Both the position numbers and the translations under genes were made by a program. A stretch of DNA of 64,000 bases from Astropecten irregularis (lineage: Eukaryota > Echinodermata > Asteroidea > Paxillosida > Astropectinidae), in assembly GCA_963971285.1 (NCBI GenBank), contig OZ020246.1, forward strand, positions 12,197,217-12,261,216. Direction: 5' to 3'. Below the pieces are notes generated by a model that saw nothing but the letters and a program-made list of their open reading frames with translations, was not told the origin of the DNA and searched no databases. Each line of letters starts with the position of its first letter. The stretch's first letter is position 1. Shown here in pieces: positions 26,446 to 39,497 of the stretch.

Positions 26446-26662
26446 TAAGTGCAGTTTTTTTGCCGACTGCTCTGCCGTTTTGTCACATAGCGTGTGGTGC
26501 TATACTTGGATTTTCGGCCATGAACATGACTTTGGAATTTGGCACTGCTCATACTTTCCTGTAGAGTACATCTGGGGCTACATTTCGTGCAAGTTTCAGC
26601 TCGATTGCCTAAGTATTGAGGGAGAAATTGTAAACTCTAGCAGAACAAAGTGTCTCATAGTC
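26446..26662 (+). repeat. Hybrid m1/m2 monomer (deletion junction)
   Basis: The start is m1-type ('tttttttgccgac', 'gtcacatag', 'cggccatg'). From 'cactgctcat' onward it is m2-type, ending 'aattgtaaac' and 'agaacaaag'. Copy 2 still has the two separate parents at 37758 (m1) and 37975 (m2, carrying the same 'agaacaaag'). One monomer was therefore lost in copy 1 by exchange between adjacent m1 and m2. Confidence 0.88.
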
Positions 26663-28834
26663 TAAGTGCAGTTTTTCTGCCGACTGCTCTGCCGTTTTGT
26701 CGCATAGCGTGTGGTGCTATACTTGGATTTTCGGCCATGAACATGACTTTGGAATTTGGCACAGCTCATACTTTCCTGTAGAGTACATCTGGGGCTACAT
26801 TTCGTGCAAGTTTCAGCTCGATTGCCTCAGTATTGAGGGAGAAATTTCAAACTCTAGCAGAAAAAAGTGTCTCCTAGTCTAAGCGCAGTTTTTTTACCGC
26901 CTGCTCTGCCGTTTGTCGCATAGCGTGTGGTGCTATACTTGGATTTTCGGCCATGAACATGACTTTGGAATTTGGCACAGCTCATACTTTCCTGTAGAGT
27001 ACATCTGGGGCTACCTTTCGTGCAAGTTTCAGCTCGATTGCCTCAGTATTGAGGGAGAAATTTCAAACTCTAGCAGAAAAAAGTGTCTTATAGTCTAAGT
27101 GCAGGGTTTTTTTTGCCGCGTGCTCTGCCGTTTTGTCACATAGCGTGTGGTGCTATACTTGGATTTTCGGCCATGAACATGACTTTGGAATTTGGCACAG
27201 CTCATACTTTCATTTAGAGTACATCTGGGGCTACATTTTGTGCAAGTTTCAGCTCGATTGCCTCTGTATTGAGGGAGAAATTTCAAACTCTAGCAGAAAA
27301 AAGTGTCTCCTAGTCTAAGCACAGTTTTTTTGCCGCCTGCTCTGCCGTTTGTCGCATAGCGTGTGGTGCTATACTTGGATTTTCGTCCATGAACATGACT
27401 TTGGAATTTGGCACTGCTCATACTTTCCTGTAGAGTACATCTGGGGCTACATTTCGTGCAAGTTTCAGCTCGATTGCCTAAGTATTGAGGGAGAAATTGT
27501 AAACTCTAGCAGAAAAAAGTGTCTCATAGTCTAAGTGCAGTTTTTCTGCCGACTGCTCTGCCGTTTTGTCGCATAGCGTGTGGTGCTATACTTGGATTTT
27601 CGGCCATGAACATGACTTTGGAATTTGGCACAGCTCATACTTTCCTGTAGAGTACATCTGGGGCTACCTTTCGTGCAAGTTTCAGCTCGATTGCCTCTGT
27701 ATTGAGGGAGAAATTTCAAACTCTAACAGAAAAAAGTGTCTCATAGTCTAAGTGCAGGTTTTTTTTTGCCGCGTGCTCTGCCGTTTTGTTACATAGCGTG
27801 TGGTGCTATACTTGGATTTTCGGCCATGAACATGACTTTGGAATTTGGCACTGCTCATACTTTCCTGTAGAGTACATCTGGGGCTACATTTCGTGCAAGT
27901 TTCAGCTCGATTGCCTAAGTATTGAGGGAGAAATTTCAAACTCTAGCAGAAAAAAGTGTCTCATAGTCTAACTGAAGTTTTTCTGCCGACTGCTCTGCCG
28001 TTTTGTCGCATAGCGTGTGGTGCTATACTTGGATTTTCGGCCATGAACATGACTTTGGAATTTGGCACAGCTCATACTTTCATTTAGAGTACATCTGGGG
28101 CTACATTTTGTGCAAGTTTCAGCTCGATTGCCTCTGTATTGAGGGAGAAATTTCAAACTCTAGCAGAAAAAAGTGTCTCCTAGTCTAAGCACAGTTTTTT
28201 TGCCGCCTGCTCTGCCGTTTGTCGCATAGCGTGTGGTGCTATACTTGGATTTTCGTCCATGAACATGACTTTGGAATTTGGCACTGCTCATACTTTCCTG
28301 TAGAGTACATCTGGGGCTACATTTCGTGCAAGTTTCAGCTCGATTGCCTAAGTATTGAGGGAGAAATTGTAAACTCTAGCAGAAAAAAGTGTCTCATAGT
28401 CTAAGTGCAGTTTTTCTGCCGACTGCTCTGCCGTTTTGTCGCATAGCGTGTGGTGCTATACTTGGATTTTCGGCCATGAACATGACTTTGGAATTTGGCA
28501 CAGCTCATACTTTCCTGTAGAGTACATCTGGGGCTACATTTCGTGCAAGTTTCAGCTCGATTGCCTCAGTATTGAGGGAGAAATTTCAAACTCTAGCAGA
28601 AAAAAGTGTCTCCTAGTCTAAGCGCAGTTTTTTTACCGCCTGCTCTGCCGTTTGTCGCATAGCGTGTGGTGCTATACTTGGATTTTCGGCCATGAACATG
28701 ACTTTGGAATTTGGCACAGCTCATACTTTTATTTAGAGTACATCTGGGGCTACCTTTCGTGCAAGTTTCAGCTCGATTGCCTCTGTATTGAGGGAGAAAT
28801 TTCAAACTCTAACAGAAAAAAGTGTCTCATAGTC

Positions 28835-29271
28835 TAAGTGCAGGTTTTTTTTTGCCGCGCGCTCTGCCGTTTTGTTACATAGCGTGTGGTGCTATACTTG
28901 GATTTTCGGCCATGAACATGACTTCCGAATTTGGCACAGCTCATACTTTCATTTAGAGTACATCTGGGGCTACATTTCGTGCAAGTTTCAGCTCGATTGC
29001 CTCAGTATTGAGGGAGAAATTTCAAACTCTAGCAGAAAAAAGTGTCTCATAGTCTAAGTGCAGTTTTTCTGCCGACTGCTCTGCCGTTTTGTCGCATAGC
29101 GTGTGGTGCTATACTTGGATTTTCGGCCATGAACATGACTTTGGAATTTGGCACTGCTCATACTTTCCTGTAGAGTACATCTGGGGCTACCTTTCGTGCA
29201 AGTTTCAGCTCGATTGCCTCTGTATTGAGGGAGAAATTTCAAACTCTAACAGAAAAAAGTGTCTCATAGTC
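28835..29271 (+). repeat. Dimer tandem duplication, copy 1 (437 bp)
   Basis: A monomer with the double substitution 'gacttccgaa' plus a monomer that combines 'cactgctcat' with 'ctacctttcg' and 'ctaacag'. The same pair restarts at 29272. Only the first monomer of the pair has a counterpart at this place in super-unit copy 1 (17307). Confidence 0.9.
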
Positions 29272-29708
29272 TAAGTGCAGGTTTTTTTTTGCCGCGCGCT
29301 CTGCCGTTTTGTTACATAGCGTGTGGTGCTATACTTGGATTTTCGGCCATGAACATGACTTCCGAATTTGGCACAGCTCATACTTTCATTTAGAGTACAT
29401 CTGGGGCTACATTTCGTGCAAGTTTCAGCTCGATTGCCTCAGTATTGAGGGAGAAATTTCAAACTCTAGCAGAAAAAAGTGTCTCATAGTCTAAGTGCAG
29501 TTTTTCTGCCGACTGCTCTGCCGTTTTGTCGCATAGCGTGTGGTGCTATACTTGGATTTTCGGCCATGAACATGACTTTGGAATTTGGCACTGCTCATAC
29601 TTTCCTGTAGAGTACATCTGGGGCTACCTTTCGTGCAAGTTTCAGCTCGATTGCCTCTGTATTGAGGGAGAAATTTCAAACTCTAACAGAAAAAAGTGTC
29701 TCATAGTC
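29272..29708 (+). repeat. Dimer tandem duplication, copy 2 (437 bp)
   Basis: Same two subtypes as 28835-29271. I saw no difference by eye, which suggests a very recent event within super-unit copy 2. Confidence 0.9.
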
Positions 29709-32700
29709 TAAGTGCAGGTTTTTTTTTGCCGCGCGCTCTGCCGTTTTGTTACATAGCGTGTGGTGCTATACTTGGATTTTCGGCCATGAACATGACTTTG
29801 GAATTTGGCACTGCTCATACTTTCCTGTAGAGTACATCTGGGGCTACATTTCGTGCAAGTTTCAGCTCGATTGCCTAAGTATTGAGGGAGAAATTTCAAA
29901 CTCTAGCAGAAAAAAGTGTCTCCTAGTCTAAGCGCAGTTTTTTTACCGCCTGCTCTGCCGTTTGTCGCATAGCGTGTGGTGCTATACTTGGATTTTCGGC
30001 CATGAACATGACTTTGGAATTTGGCACAGCTCATACTTTCCTGTAGAGTACATCTGGGGCTACCTTTCGTGCAAGTTTCAGCTCGATTGCCTCTGTATTG
30101 AGGGAGAAATTTCAAACTCTTACAGAAAAAAGTGTCTCATAGTCTAAGTGCAGGTTTTTTTTTGCCGCGTGCTCTGCCGTTTTGTTACATAGCGTGTGGT
30201 GCTATACTTGGATTTTCGGCCATGAACATGACTTTGGAATTTGGCACAGCTCATACTTTCATTTAGAGTACATCTGGGGCTACATTTTGTGCAAGTTTCA
30301 GCTCGATTGCCTCTGTATTGAGGGAGAAATTTCAAACTCTAGCAGAAAAAAGTGTCTCCTAGTCTAAGCACAGTTTTTTTGCCGCCTGCTCTGCCGTTTG
30401 TCGCATAGCGTGTGGTGCTATACTTGGATTTTCGGCCATGAACATGACTTTGGAATTTGGCACAGCTCATACTTTCATTTAGAGTACATCTGGGGCTACA
30501 TTTTGTGCAAGTTTCAGCTCGATTGCCTCTGTATTGAGGGAGAAATTTCAAACTCTAGCAGAAAAAAGTGTCTCCTAGTCTAAGCACAGTTTTTTTGCCG
30601 CCTGCTCTGCCGTTTGTCGCATAGCGTGTGGTGCTATACTTGGATTTTCGTCCATGAACATGACTTTGGAATTTGGCACTGCTCATACTTTCCTGTAGAG
30701 TACATCTGGGGCTACATTTCGTGCAAGTTTCAGCTCGATTGCCTAAGTATTGAGGGAGAAATTGTAAACTCTAGCAGAAAAAAGTGTCTCATAGTCTAAG
30801 TGCAGTTTTTCTGCCGACTGCTCTGCCGTTTTGTCGCATAGCGTGTGGTGCTATACTTGGATTTTCGGCCATGAACATGACTTTGGAATTTGGCACAGCT
30901 CATACTTTCATTTAGAGTACATCTGGGGCTACATTTTGTGCAAGTTTCAGCTCGATTGCCTTTGTATTGAGGGAGAAATTTCAAACTCTAGCAGAAAAAA
31001 GTGTCTCCTAGTCTAAGCACAGTTTTTTTGCCGCCTGCTCTGCCGTTTGTCGCATAGCGTGTGGTGCTATACTTGGATTTTCGGCCATGAACATGACTTT
31101 GGAATTTGGCACAGCTCATACTTTCCTATAGAGAACATCTGGGGCTACATTTCGTGCAAGTTTCAGCTCGATTCCCTAAGTATTGAGGGAGAAATTTCAA
31201 ACTCTAGCAGAAAAAAGTGTCTCATAGTCTAAGTGCAGTTTTTCTGCCGACTGCTCTGCCGTTTTGTCGCATAGCGTGTGGTGCTATACTTGGATTTTCG
31301 GCCATGAACATGACTTTGGAATTTGGCACAGCTCATACTTTCCTGTAGAGTACATCTGGGGCTACATTTCGTGCAAGTTTCAGTTCGATTGCCTAAGGAT
31401 TGAGGGAGAAATTTCAAACTCTAACAGAAAAAAGTGTCTCATAGTCTAAGTGCAGGTTTTTTTTTGCCGCCTGCTCTGCCGTTTTGTCGCATAGCGTGTG
31501 GTGCTATACTTGGATTTTCGGCCATGAACATGACTTTGGAATTTGGCACTGCTCATACTTTCCTGTAGAGTACATCTGGGGCTACATTTCGTGCAAGTTT
31601 CAGCTCGATTGCCTAAGTATTGAGGGAGAAATTTTAAACTCTAGCAGAAAAAAGTGTCTCATAGTCTAAGTGCAGTTTTTCTGCCGACTGCTCTGCCGTT
31701 TTGTCGCATAGCGTGTGGTGCTATACTTGGATTTTCGGCTATGAACATGACTTTGGAATTTGGCACAGCTCATACTTTCATTTAGAGTACATCTGGGGCT
31801 ACATTTTGTGCAAGTTTCAGCTCGATTGCCTCTGTATTGAGGGAGAAATTTCAAACTCTAGCAGAAAAAAGTGTCTCCTAGTCTAAGCACAGTTTTTTTG
31901 CCGCCTGCTCTGCCGTTTGTCGCATAGCGTGTGGTGCTATACTTGGATTTTCGGCCATGAACATGACTTTGGAATTTGGCACAGCTCATACTTTCCTGTA
32001 GAGTACATCTGGGGCTACATTTCGTGCAAGTTTCAGCTCGATTGCCTCAGTATTGAGGGAGAAATTTCAAACTCTAGCAGAAAAAAGTGTCTCCTAGTCT
32101 AAGAGCAGTTTTTTTACCGCCTGCTCTGCCGTTTGTCGCATAGCGTGTGGTGCTATACTTGGATTTTCGGCCATGAACATGACTTTGGAATTTGGCACAG
32201 CTCATACTTTTATTTAGAGTACATCTGGGGCTACCTTTCGTGCAAGTTTCAGCTCGATTGCCTCTGTATTGAGGGAGAAATTTCAAACTCTAACAGAAAA
32301 AAGTGTCTCATAGTCTAAGTGCAGGTTTTTTTTTGCCGCGCGCTCTGCCGTTTTGTTACATAGCGTGTGGTGCTATACTTGGATTTTCGGCCATGAACAT
32401 GACTTTGGAATTTGGCACTGCTCATACTTTCTTGTAGAGTACATCTGGGGCTACATTTCGTGCAAGTTTCAGCTCGATTGCCTAAGTATTGAGGGAGAAA
32501 TTTCAAACTCTAGCAGAAAAAAGTGTCTCCTAGTCTAAGCGCAGTTTTTTTACCGCCTGCTCTGCCGTTTGTCGCATAGCGTGTGGTGCTATACTTGGAT
32601 TTTCGGCCATGAACATGACTTTGGAATTTGGCACAGCTCATACTTTCCTGTAGAGTACATCTGGGGCTACCTTTCGTGCAAGTTTCAGCTCGATTGCCTC

Positions 32701-33404
32701 TGTATTGAGGGAGAAATTTCAAACTCTTACAGAAAAAAGTGTCTCATAGTCTAAGTGCAGGTTTTTTTTTGCCGCGTGCTCTGCCGTTTTGTTACATAGC
32801 GTGTGGTGCTATACTTGGATTTTCGGCCATGAACATGACTTTGGAATTTGGCACTGCTCATACTTTCCTGTAGAGTACATCTGGGGCTACATTTCGTGCA
32901 AGTTTCAGCTCGATTGCCTAAGTATTGAGGGAGAAATTTTAAACTCTAGCAGAAAAAAGTGTCTCATAGTCTAAGTGCAGTTTTTCTGCCGACTGCTCTG
33001 CCGTTTTGTCGCATAGCGTGTGGTGCTATACTTGGATTTTCGGCCATGAACATGACTTTGGAATTTGGCACAGCTCATACTTTCCTGTAGAGTACATCTG
33101 GGGCTACATTTCGTGCAAGTTTCAGCTCGATTGCCTCAGTATTGAGGGAGAAATTTCAAACTCTAGCAGAAAAAAGTGTCTCCTAGTCTAAGCGCAGTTT
33201 TTTTACCGCCTGCTCTGCCGTTTGTCGCATAGCGTGTGGTGCTATACTTGGATTTTCGGCCATGAACATGACTTTGGAATTTGGCACAGCTCATACTTTC
33301 CTGTAGAGTACATCTGGGGCTACCTTTCGTGCAAGTTTCAGCTCGATTGCCTCAGTATTGAGGGAGAAATTTCAAACTCTAGCAGAAAAAAGTGTCTTAT
33401 AGTC

Positions 33405-33624
33405 TAAGTGCAGGGTTTTTTTTGCCGCGTGCTCTGCCGTTTTGTCACATAGCGTGTGGTGCTATACTTGGATTTTCGGCCATGAACATGACTTTGGAAT
33501 TTGGCACAGCTCATACTTTCATTTAGAGTACATCTGGGGCTACATTTTGTGCAAGTTTCAGCTCGATTGCCTCAGTATTGAGGGAGAAATTTCAAACTCT
33601 AGCAGAAAAAAGTGTCTTATAGTC
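33405..33624 (+). repeat. Hybrid monomer marking a one-monomer deletion in super-unit copy 2
   Basis: The start has the 'agggtttttttt' linker, 'gtcacatag' and 'tttcatttag' body of the 21877 monomer. The end has the 'gtcttatag' boundary of the 22097 monomer. It replaces both of them. Confidence 0.85.
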
Positions 33625-36600
33625 TAAGTGCAGGGTTTTTTTTGCCGCGTGCTCTGCCGTTTTGTCACATAGCGTGTGGTGCTATACTTGGATTTTCGGC
33701 CATGAACATGACTTTGGAATTTGGCACAGCTCATACTTTCATTTAGAGTACATCTGGGGCTACATTTTGTGCAAGTTTCAGCTCGATTGCCTCTGTATTG
33801 AGGGAGAAATTTCAAACTCTAGCAGAAAAAAGTGTCTCCTAGTCTAAGCACAGTTTTTTTGCCGCCTGCTCTGCCGTTTGTCGCATAGCGTGTGGTGCTA
33901 TACTTGGATTTTCGTCCATGAACATGACTTTGGAATTTGGCACTGCTCATACTTTCCTGTAGAGTACATCTGGGGCTACATTTCGTGCAAGTTTCAGCTC
34001 GATTGCCTAAGTATTGAGGGAGAAATTGTAAACTCTAGCAGAAAAAAGTGTCTCATAGTCTAAGTGCAGTTTTTCTGCCGACTGCTCTGCCGTTTTGTCG
34101 CATAGCGTGTGGTGCTATACTTGGATTTTCGGCCATGAACATGACTTTGGAATTTGGCACAGCTCATACTTTCCTGTAGAGTACATCTGGGGCTACATTT
34201 CGTGCAAGTTTCAGCTCGATTGCCTCAGTATTGAGGGAGAAATTTCAAACTCTAGCAGAAAAAAGTGTCTCATAGTCTAAGTGCAGTTTTTCTGCCGACT
34301 GCTCTGCCGTTTTGTCTCATAGCGTGTGGTGCTATACTTGGATTTTCGGCCATGAACATGACTTTGGAATTTGGCACAGCTCATACTTTCCTGTAGAGTA
34401 CATCTGGGGCTACATTTCGTGCAAGTTTCAGTTCGATTGCCTAAGGATTGAGGGAGAAATTTCAAACTCTAACAGAAAAAAGTGTCTCATAGTCTAAGTG
34501 CAGGTTTTTTTTTGCCGCCTGCTCTGCCGTTTTGTCGCATAGCGTGTGGTGCTATACTTGGATTTTCGGCCATGAACATGACTTTGGAATTTGGCACTGC
34601 TCATACTTTCCTGTAGAGTACATCTGGGGCTACATTTCGTGCAAGTTTCAGCTCGATTGCCTAAGTATTGAGGGAGAAATTTTAAACTCTAGCAGAAAAA
34701 AGTGTCTCATAGTCTAAGTGCAGTTTTTCTGCCGACTGCTCTGCCGTTTTGTCGCATAGCGTGTGGTGCTATACTTGGATTTTCGGCCATGAACATGACT
34801 TTGGAATTTGGCACAGCTCATACTTTCCTGTAGAGTACATCTGGGGCTACATTTCGTGCAAGTTTTAGCTCGATTGCCTCAGTATTGAGGGAGAAATTTC
34901 AAACTCTAGCAGAAAAAAGTGTCTCCTAGTCTAAGTGCAGTTTTTCTGCCGACTGCTCTGCCGTTTTGTCGCATAGCGTGTGGTGCTATACTTGGATTTT
35001 CGGCCATGAACATGACTTTGGAATTTGGCACAGCTCATACTTTCATTTAGAGTACATCTGGGGCTACATTTTGTGCAAGTTTCAGCTCGATTGCCTCTGT
35101 ATTGAGGGAGAAATTTCAAACTCTAGCAGAAAAAAGTGTCTCCTAGTCTAAGCACAGTTTTTTTGCCGCCTGCTCTGCCGTTTGTCGCATAGCGTGTGGT
35201 GCTATACTTGGATTTTCGTCCATGAACATGACTTTGGAATTTGGCACTGCTCATACTTTCCTGTAGAGTACATCTGGGGCTACATTTCGTGCAAGTTTCA
35301 GCTCGATTGCCTAAGTATTGAGGGAGAAATTGTAAACTTTAGCAGAAAAAAGTGTCTCATAGTCTAAGTGCAGTTTTTCTGCCGACTGCTCTGCCGTTTT
35401 GTCGCATAGCGTGTGGTGCTATACTTGGATTTTCGGCCATGAACATGACTTTGGAATTTGGCACAGCTCATACTTTCATTTAGAGTACATCTGGGGCTAC
35501 ATTTTGTGCAAGTTTCAGCTCGATTGCCTTTGTATTGAGGGAGAAATTTCAAACTCTAGCAGAAAAAAGTGTCTCCTAGTCTAAGCACAGTTTTTTTGCC
35601 GCCTGCTCTGCCGTTTGTCGCATAGCGTGTGGTGCTATACTTGGATTTTCGGCCATGAACATGACTTTGGAATTTGGCACAGCTCATACTTTCCTATAGA
35701 GAACATCTGGGGCTACATTTCGTGCAAGTTTCAGCTCGATTCCCTAAGTATTGAGGGAGAAATTTCAAACTCTAGCAGAAAAAAGTGTCTCATAGTCTAA
35801 GTGCAGTTTTTCTGCCGACTGCTCTGCCGTTTTGTCGCATAGCGTGTGGTGCTATACTTGGATTTTCGGCCATGAACATGACTTTGGAATTTGGCACAGC
35901 TCATACTTTCCTGTAGAGTACATCTGGGGCTACATTTCGTGCAAGTGTCAGTTCGATTGCCTAAGGATTGAGGGAGAAATTTCAAACTCTAACAGAAAAA
36001 AGTGTCTCATAGTCTAAGTGCAGGTTTTTTTTTGCCGCCTGCTCTGCCGTTTTGTCGCATAGCGTGTGGTGCTATACTTGGATTTTCGGCCATGAACATG
36101 ACTTTGGAATTTGGCACTGCTCATACTTTCCTGTAGAGTACATCTGGGGCTACATTTCGTGCAAGTTTCAGCTCGATTGCCTAAGTATTGAGGGAGAAAT
36201 TTTAAACTCTAGCAGAAAAAAGTGTCTCATAGTCTAAGTGCAGTTTTTCTGCCGACTGCTCTGCCGTTTTGTCGCATAGCGTGTGGTGCTATACTTGGAT
36301 TTTCGGCCATGAACATGACTTTGGAATTTGGCACAGCTCATACTTTCCTGTAGAGTACATCTGGGGCTACATTTCGTGCAAGTTTCAGCTCGATTGCCTA
36401 AGTATTGAGGGAGAAATTTCAAACTCTAGCAGAAAAAAGTGTCTCCTAGTCTAAGCGCAGTTTTTTTACCGCCTGCTCTGCCGTTTGTCGCATAGCGTGT
36501 GGTGCTATACTTGGATTTTCGGCCATGAACATGACTTTGGAATTTGGCACAGCTCATACTTTCCTGTAGAGTACATCTGGGGCTACCTTTCGTGCAAGTT

Positions 36601-38407
36601 TCAGCTCGATTGCCTCAGTATTGAGGGAGAAATTTCAAACTCTAGCAGAAAAAAGTGTCTTATAGTCTAAGTGCAGGTTTTTTTTTGCCGCGTGCTCTGC
36701 CGTTTTGTCACATAGCGTGTGGTGCTATACTTGGATTTTCGGCCATGAACATGACTTTGGAATTTGGCACAGCTCATACTTTCATTTAGAGTACATCTGG
36801 GGCTACATTTTGTGCAAGTTTCAGCTCGATTGCCTCTGTATTGAGGGAGAAATTTCAAACTCTAGCAGAAAAAAGTGTCTCCTAGTCTAAGCACAGTTTT
36901 TTTGCCGCCTGCTCTGCCGTTTTGTCGCATAGCGTGTGGTGCTATACTTGGATTTTCGGCCATGAACATGACTTTGGAATTTGGCACAGCTCATACTTTC
37001 CTGTAGAGTACATCTGGGGCTACATTTCGTGCAAGTTTCAGCTCGATTGCCTAAGGATTGAGGGAGAAATTTCAAACTCTAACAGAAAAAAGTGTCTCAT
37101 AGTCTAAGTGCAGGTTTTTTTTTGCCGCCTGCTCTGCCGTTTTGTCGCATAGCGTGTGGTGCTATACTTGGATTTTCGGCCATGAACATGACTTTGGAAT
37201 TTGGCACTGCTCATACTTTCCTGTAGAGTACATCTGGGGCTACATTTCGTGCAAGTTTCAGCTCGATTGCCTAAGTATTGAGGGAGAAATTTTAAACTCT
37301 AGCAGAAAAAAGTGTCTCATAGTCTAAGTGCAGTTTTTCTGCCGACTGCTCTGCCGTTTTGTCGCATAGCGTGTGCTGCTATACTTGGATTTTCGGCCAT
37401 GAACATGACTTTGGAATTTGGCAAAGCTCATACTTTCCTGTAGAGTACATCTGGGGCTACATTTCGTGCAAGTTTTAGCTCGATTGCCTCAGTATTGAGG
37501 GAGAAATTTCAAACTCTAGCAGAAAAAAGTGTCTCCTAGTCTAAGCGCAGTTTTTTTACCGCCTGCTCTGCCGTTTGTCGCATAGCGTGTGGTGCTATAC
37601 TTGGATTTTCGGCCATGAACATGACTTTGGAATTTGGCACAGCTCATACTTTCCTGTAGAGTACATCTAGGGTTACCTTTCGTGCAAGTTTCAGCTCGAT
37701 TGACTCAGTATTGAGGGAGAAATTTCAAACTCTAGCAGAAAAAAGTGTCTCCTAGTCTAAGTGCAGTTTTTTTGCCGACTGCTCTGCCGTTTTGTCACAT
37801 AGCGTGTGGTGCTATACTTGGATTTTCGGCCATGAACATGACTTTGGAATTTGGCACAGCTCATACTTTCATTTAGAGTACATCTGGGGCTACATTTTGT
37901 GCAAGTTTCAGCTCGATTGCCTCTGTATTGAGGGAGAAATTTCAAACTCTAGCAGAAAAAAGTGTCTCCTAGTCTAAGCACAGTTTTTTTGCCGCCTGCT
38001 CTGCCGTTTGTCGCATAGCGTGTGGTGCTATACTTGGATTTTCGTCCATGAACATGACTTTGGAATTTGGCACTGCTCATACTTTCCTGTAGAGTACATC
38101 TGGGGCTACATTTCGTGCAAGTTTCAGCTCGATTGCCTAAGTATTGAGGGAGAAATTGTAAACTCTAGCAGAACAAAGTGTCTCATAGTCTAAGTGCAGT
38201 TTTTCTGCCGACTGCTCTGCCGTTTTGTCGCATAGCGTGTGGTGCTATACTTGGATTTTCGGCCATGAACATGACTTTGGAATTTGGCACAGCTCATACT
38301 TTCCTGTAGAGTACATCTGGGGCTACATTTCGTGCAAGTTTCAGCTCGATTGCCTCAGTATTGAGGGAGAAATTTCAAACTCTAGCAGAAAAAAGTGTCT
38401 CCTAGTC

Positions 38408-39497
38408 TAAGCGCAGTTTTTTTACCGCCTGCTCTGCCGTTTGTCGCATAGCGTGTGGTGCTATACTTGGATTTTCGGCCATGAACATGACTTTGGAATT
38501 TGGCACAGCTCATACTTTTATTTAGAGTACATCTGGGGCTACCTTTCGTGCAAGTTTCAGCTCGATTGCCTCTGTATTGAGGGAGAAATTTCAAACTCTA
38601 ACAGAAAAAAGTGTCTCATAGTCTAAGTGCAGGTTTTTTTTTTGCCGCGCGCTCTGCCGTTTTGTTACATAGCGTGTGGTGCTATACTTGGATTTTCGGC
38701 CATGAACATGACTTTGGAATTTGGCACTGCTCATACTTTCCTGTAGAGTACATCTGGGGTTACATTTTGTGCAAGTTTCAGCTCGATTGCCTTTGTATTG
38801 AGGGAGAAATTTCAAACTCTAGCAGAAAAAAGTGTCTCCTAGTCTAAGCACAGTTTTTTTGCCGCCTGCTCTGCCGTTTGTCGCATAGCGTGTGGTGCTA
38901 TACTTGGATTTTCGGCCATGAACATGACTTTGGAATTTGGCACAGCTCATACTTTCCTATAGAGAACATCTGGGGCTACATTTCGTGCAAGTTTCAGCTC
39001 GATTCCCTAAGTATTGAGGGAGAAATTTCAAACTCTAGCAGAAAAAAGTGTCTCATAGTCCAAGTGCAGTTTTTCTGCCGACTGCTCTGCCGTTTTGTCG
39101 CATAGCGTGTGGTGCTATACTTGGATTTTCGGCCATGAACATGACTTTGGAATTTGGCACAGCTCATACTTTCCTGTAGAGTACATCTGGGGCTACATTT
39201 CGTGCAAGTTTCAGTTCGATTGCCTAAGGATTGAGGGAGAAATTTCAAACTCTAACAGAAAAAAGTGTCTCATAGTCTAAGTGCAGGTTTTTTTTTGCCG
39301 CCTGCTCTGCCGTTTTGTCGCATAGCGTGTGGTGCTATACTTGGATTTTCGGCCATGAACATGACTTTGGAATTTGGCACTGCTCATACTTTCCTGTAGA
39401 GTACATATGGGGCTACATTTCGTGCAAGTTTCAGCTCGATTGCCTAAGTATTGAGGGAGAAATTTTAAACTCTAGCAGAAAAAAGTGTCTCCTAGTC
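38408..39497 (+). repeat. Five-monomer tandem duplication, copy 1 (1,090 bp)
   Basis: Shares with copy 2 the rare boundary 'caag' instead of 'taag' (39061 here, 40151 there). Private changes here are 'ggggttac' near 38760 and 'acatatgg' at 39407. The fifth monomer ends 'cctag' here and 'catag' in copy 2. Confidence 0.9.

Larger units (their letters stand above)
15135..26662 (+). repeat. 53-monomer super-unit, copy 1 (11,528 bp)
   Basis: Monomer starts: 15135, 15352, 15568, 15788, 16004, 16221, 16441, 16658, 16874, 17091, 17307, 17527, 17748, 17964, 18180, 18400, 18616, 18837, 19053, 19269, 19486, 19702, 19919, 20139, 20356, 20572, 20788, 21008, 21224, 21444, 21661, 21877, 22097, 22313, 22533, 22749, 22966, 23183, 23403, 23620, 23837, 24053, 24270, 24486, 24703, 24923, 25140, 25356, 25576, 25793, 26013, 26230, 26446. 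Variants found only here and in copy 2: 'gtctcatag' near 23002, 'aaactttagc' near 24020, 'aagtgtcag' near 24631, 'gcaaagctc' near 26109, 'ctagggttac' near 26356 and 'agaacaaag' near 26643. Private to this copy: an extra A at 17743-17744 (spacing 217 instead of 216) and a ten-T linker at 18616. Confidence 0.92.
26663..38190 (+). repeat. 53-monomer super-unit, copy 2 (11,528 bp)
   Basis: Follows copy 1 directly and matches it at an offset of 11,528 bp over most of its length. The offset shifts to 11,529 from 29709 to about 30145, 11,528 to about 33441, 11,312 to about 37757, then 11,528 again. Shared private variants fall at 34314 ('gtctcatag'), 35338 ('actttag'), 35947 ('aagtgtcag'), 37424 ('gcaaagctc'), 37670 ('ctagggttac') and 38171 ('agaacaaag'). 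Private to this copy are 'cggctatg' near 31739, 'gtgctgctat' near 37374 and 'aactgaag' near 27969. Equal monomer counts result from one loss and one extra monomer that cancel. Confidence 0.92.
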
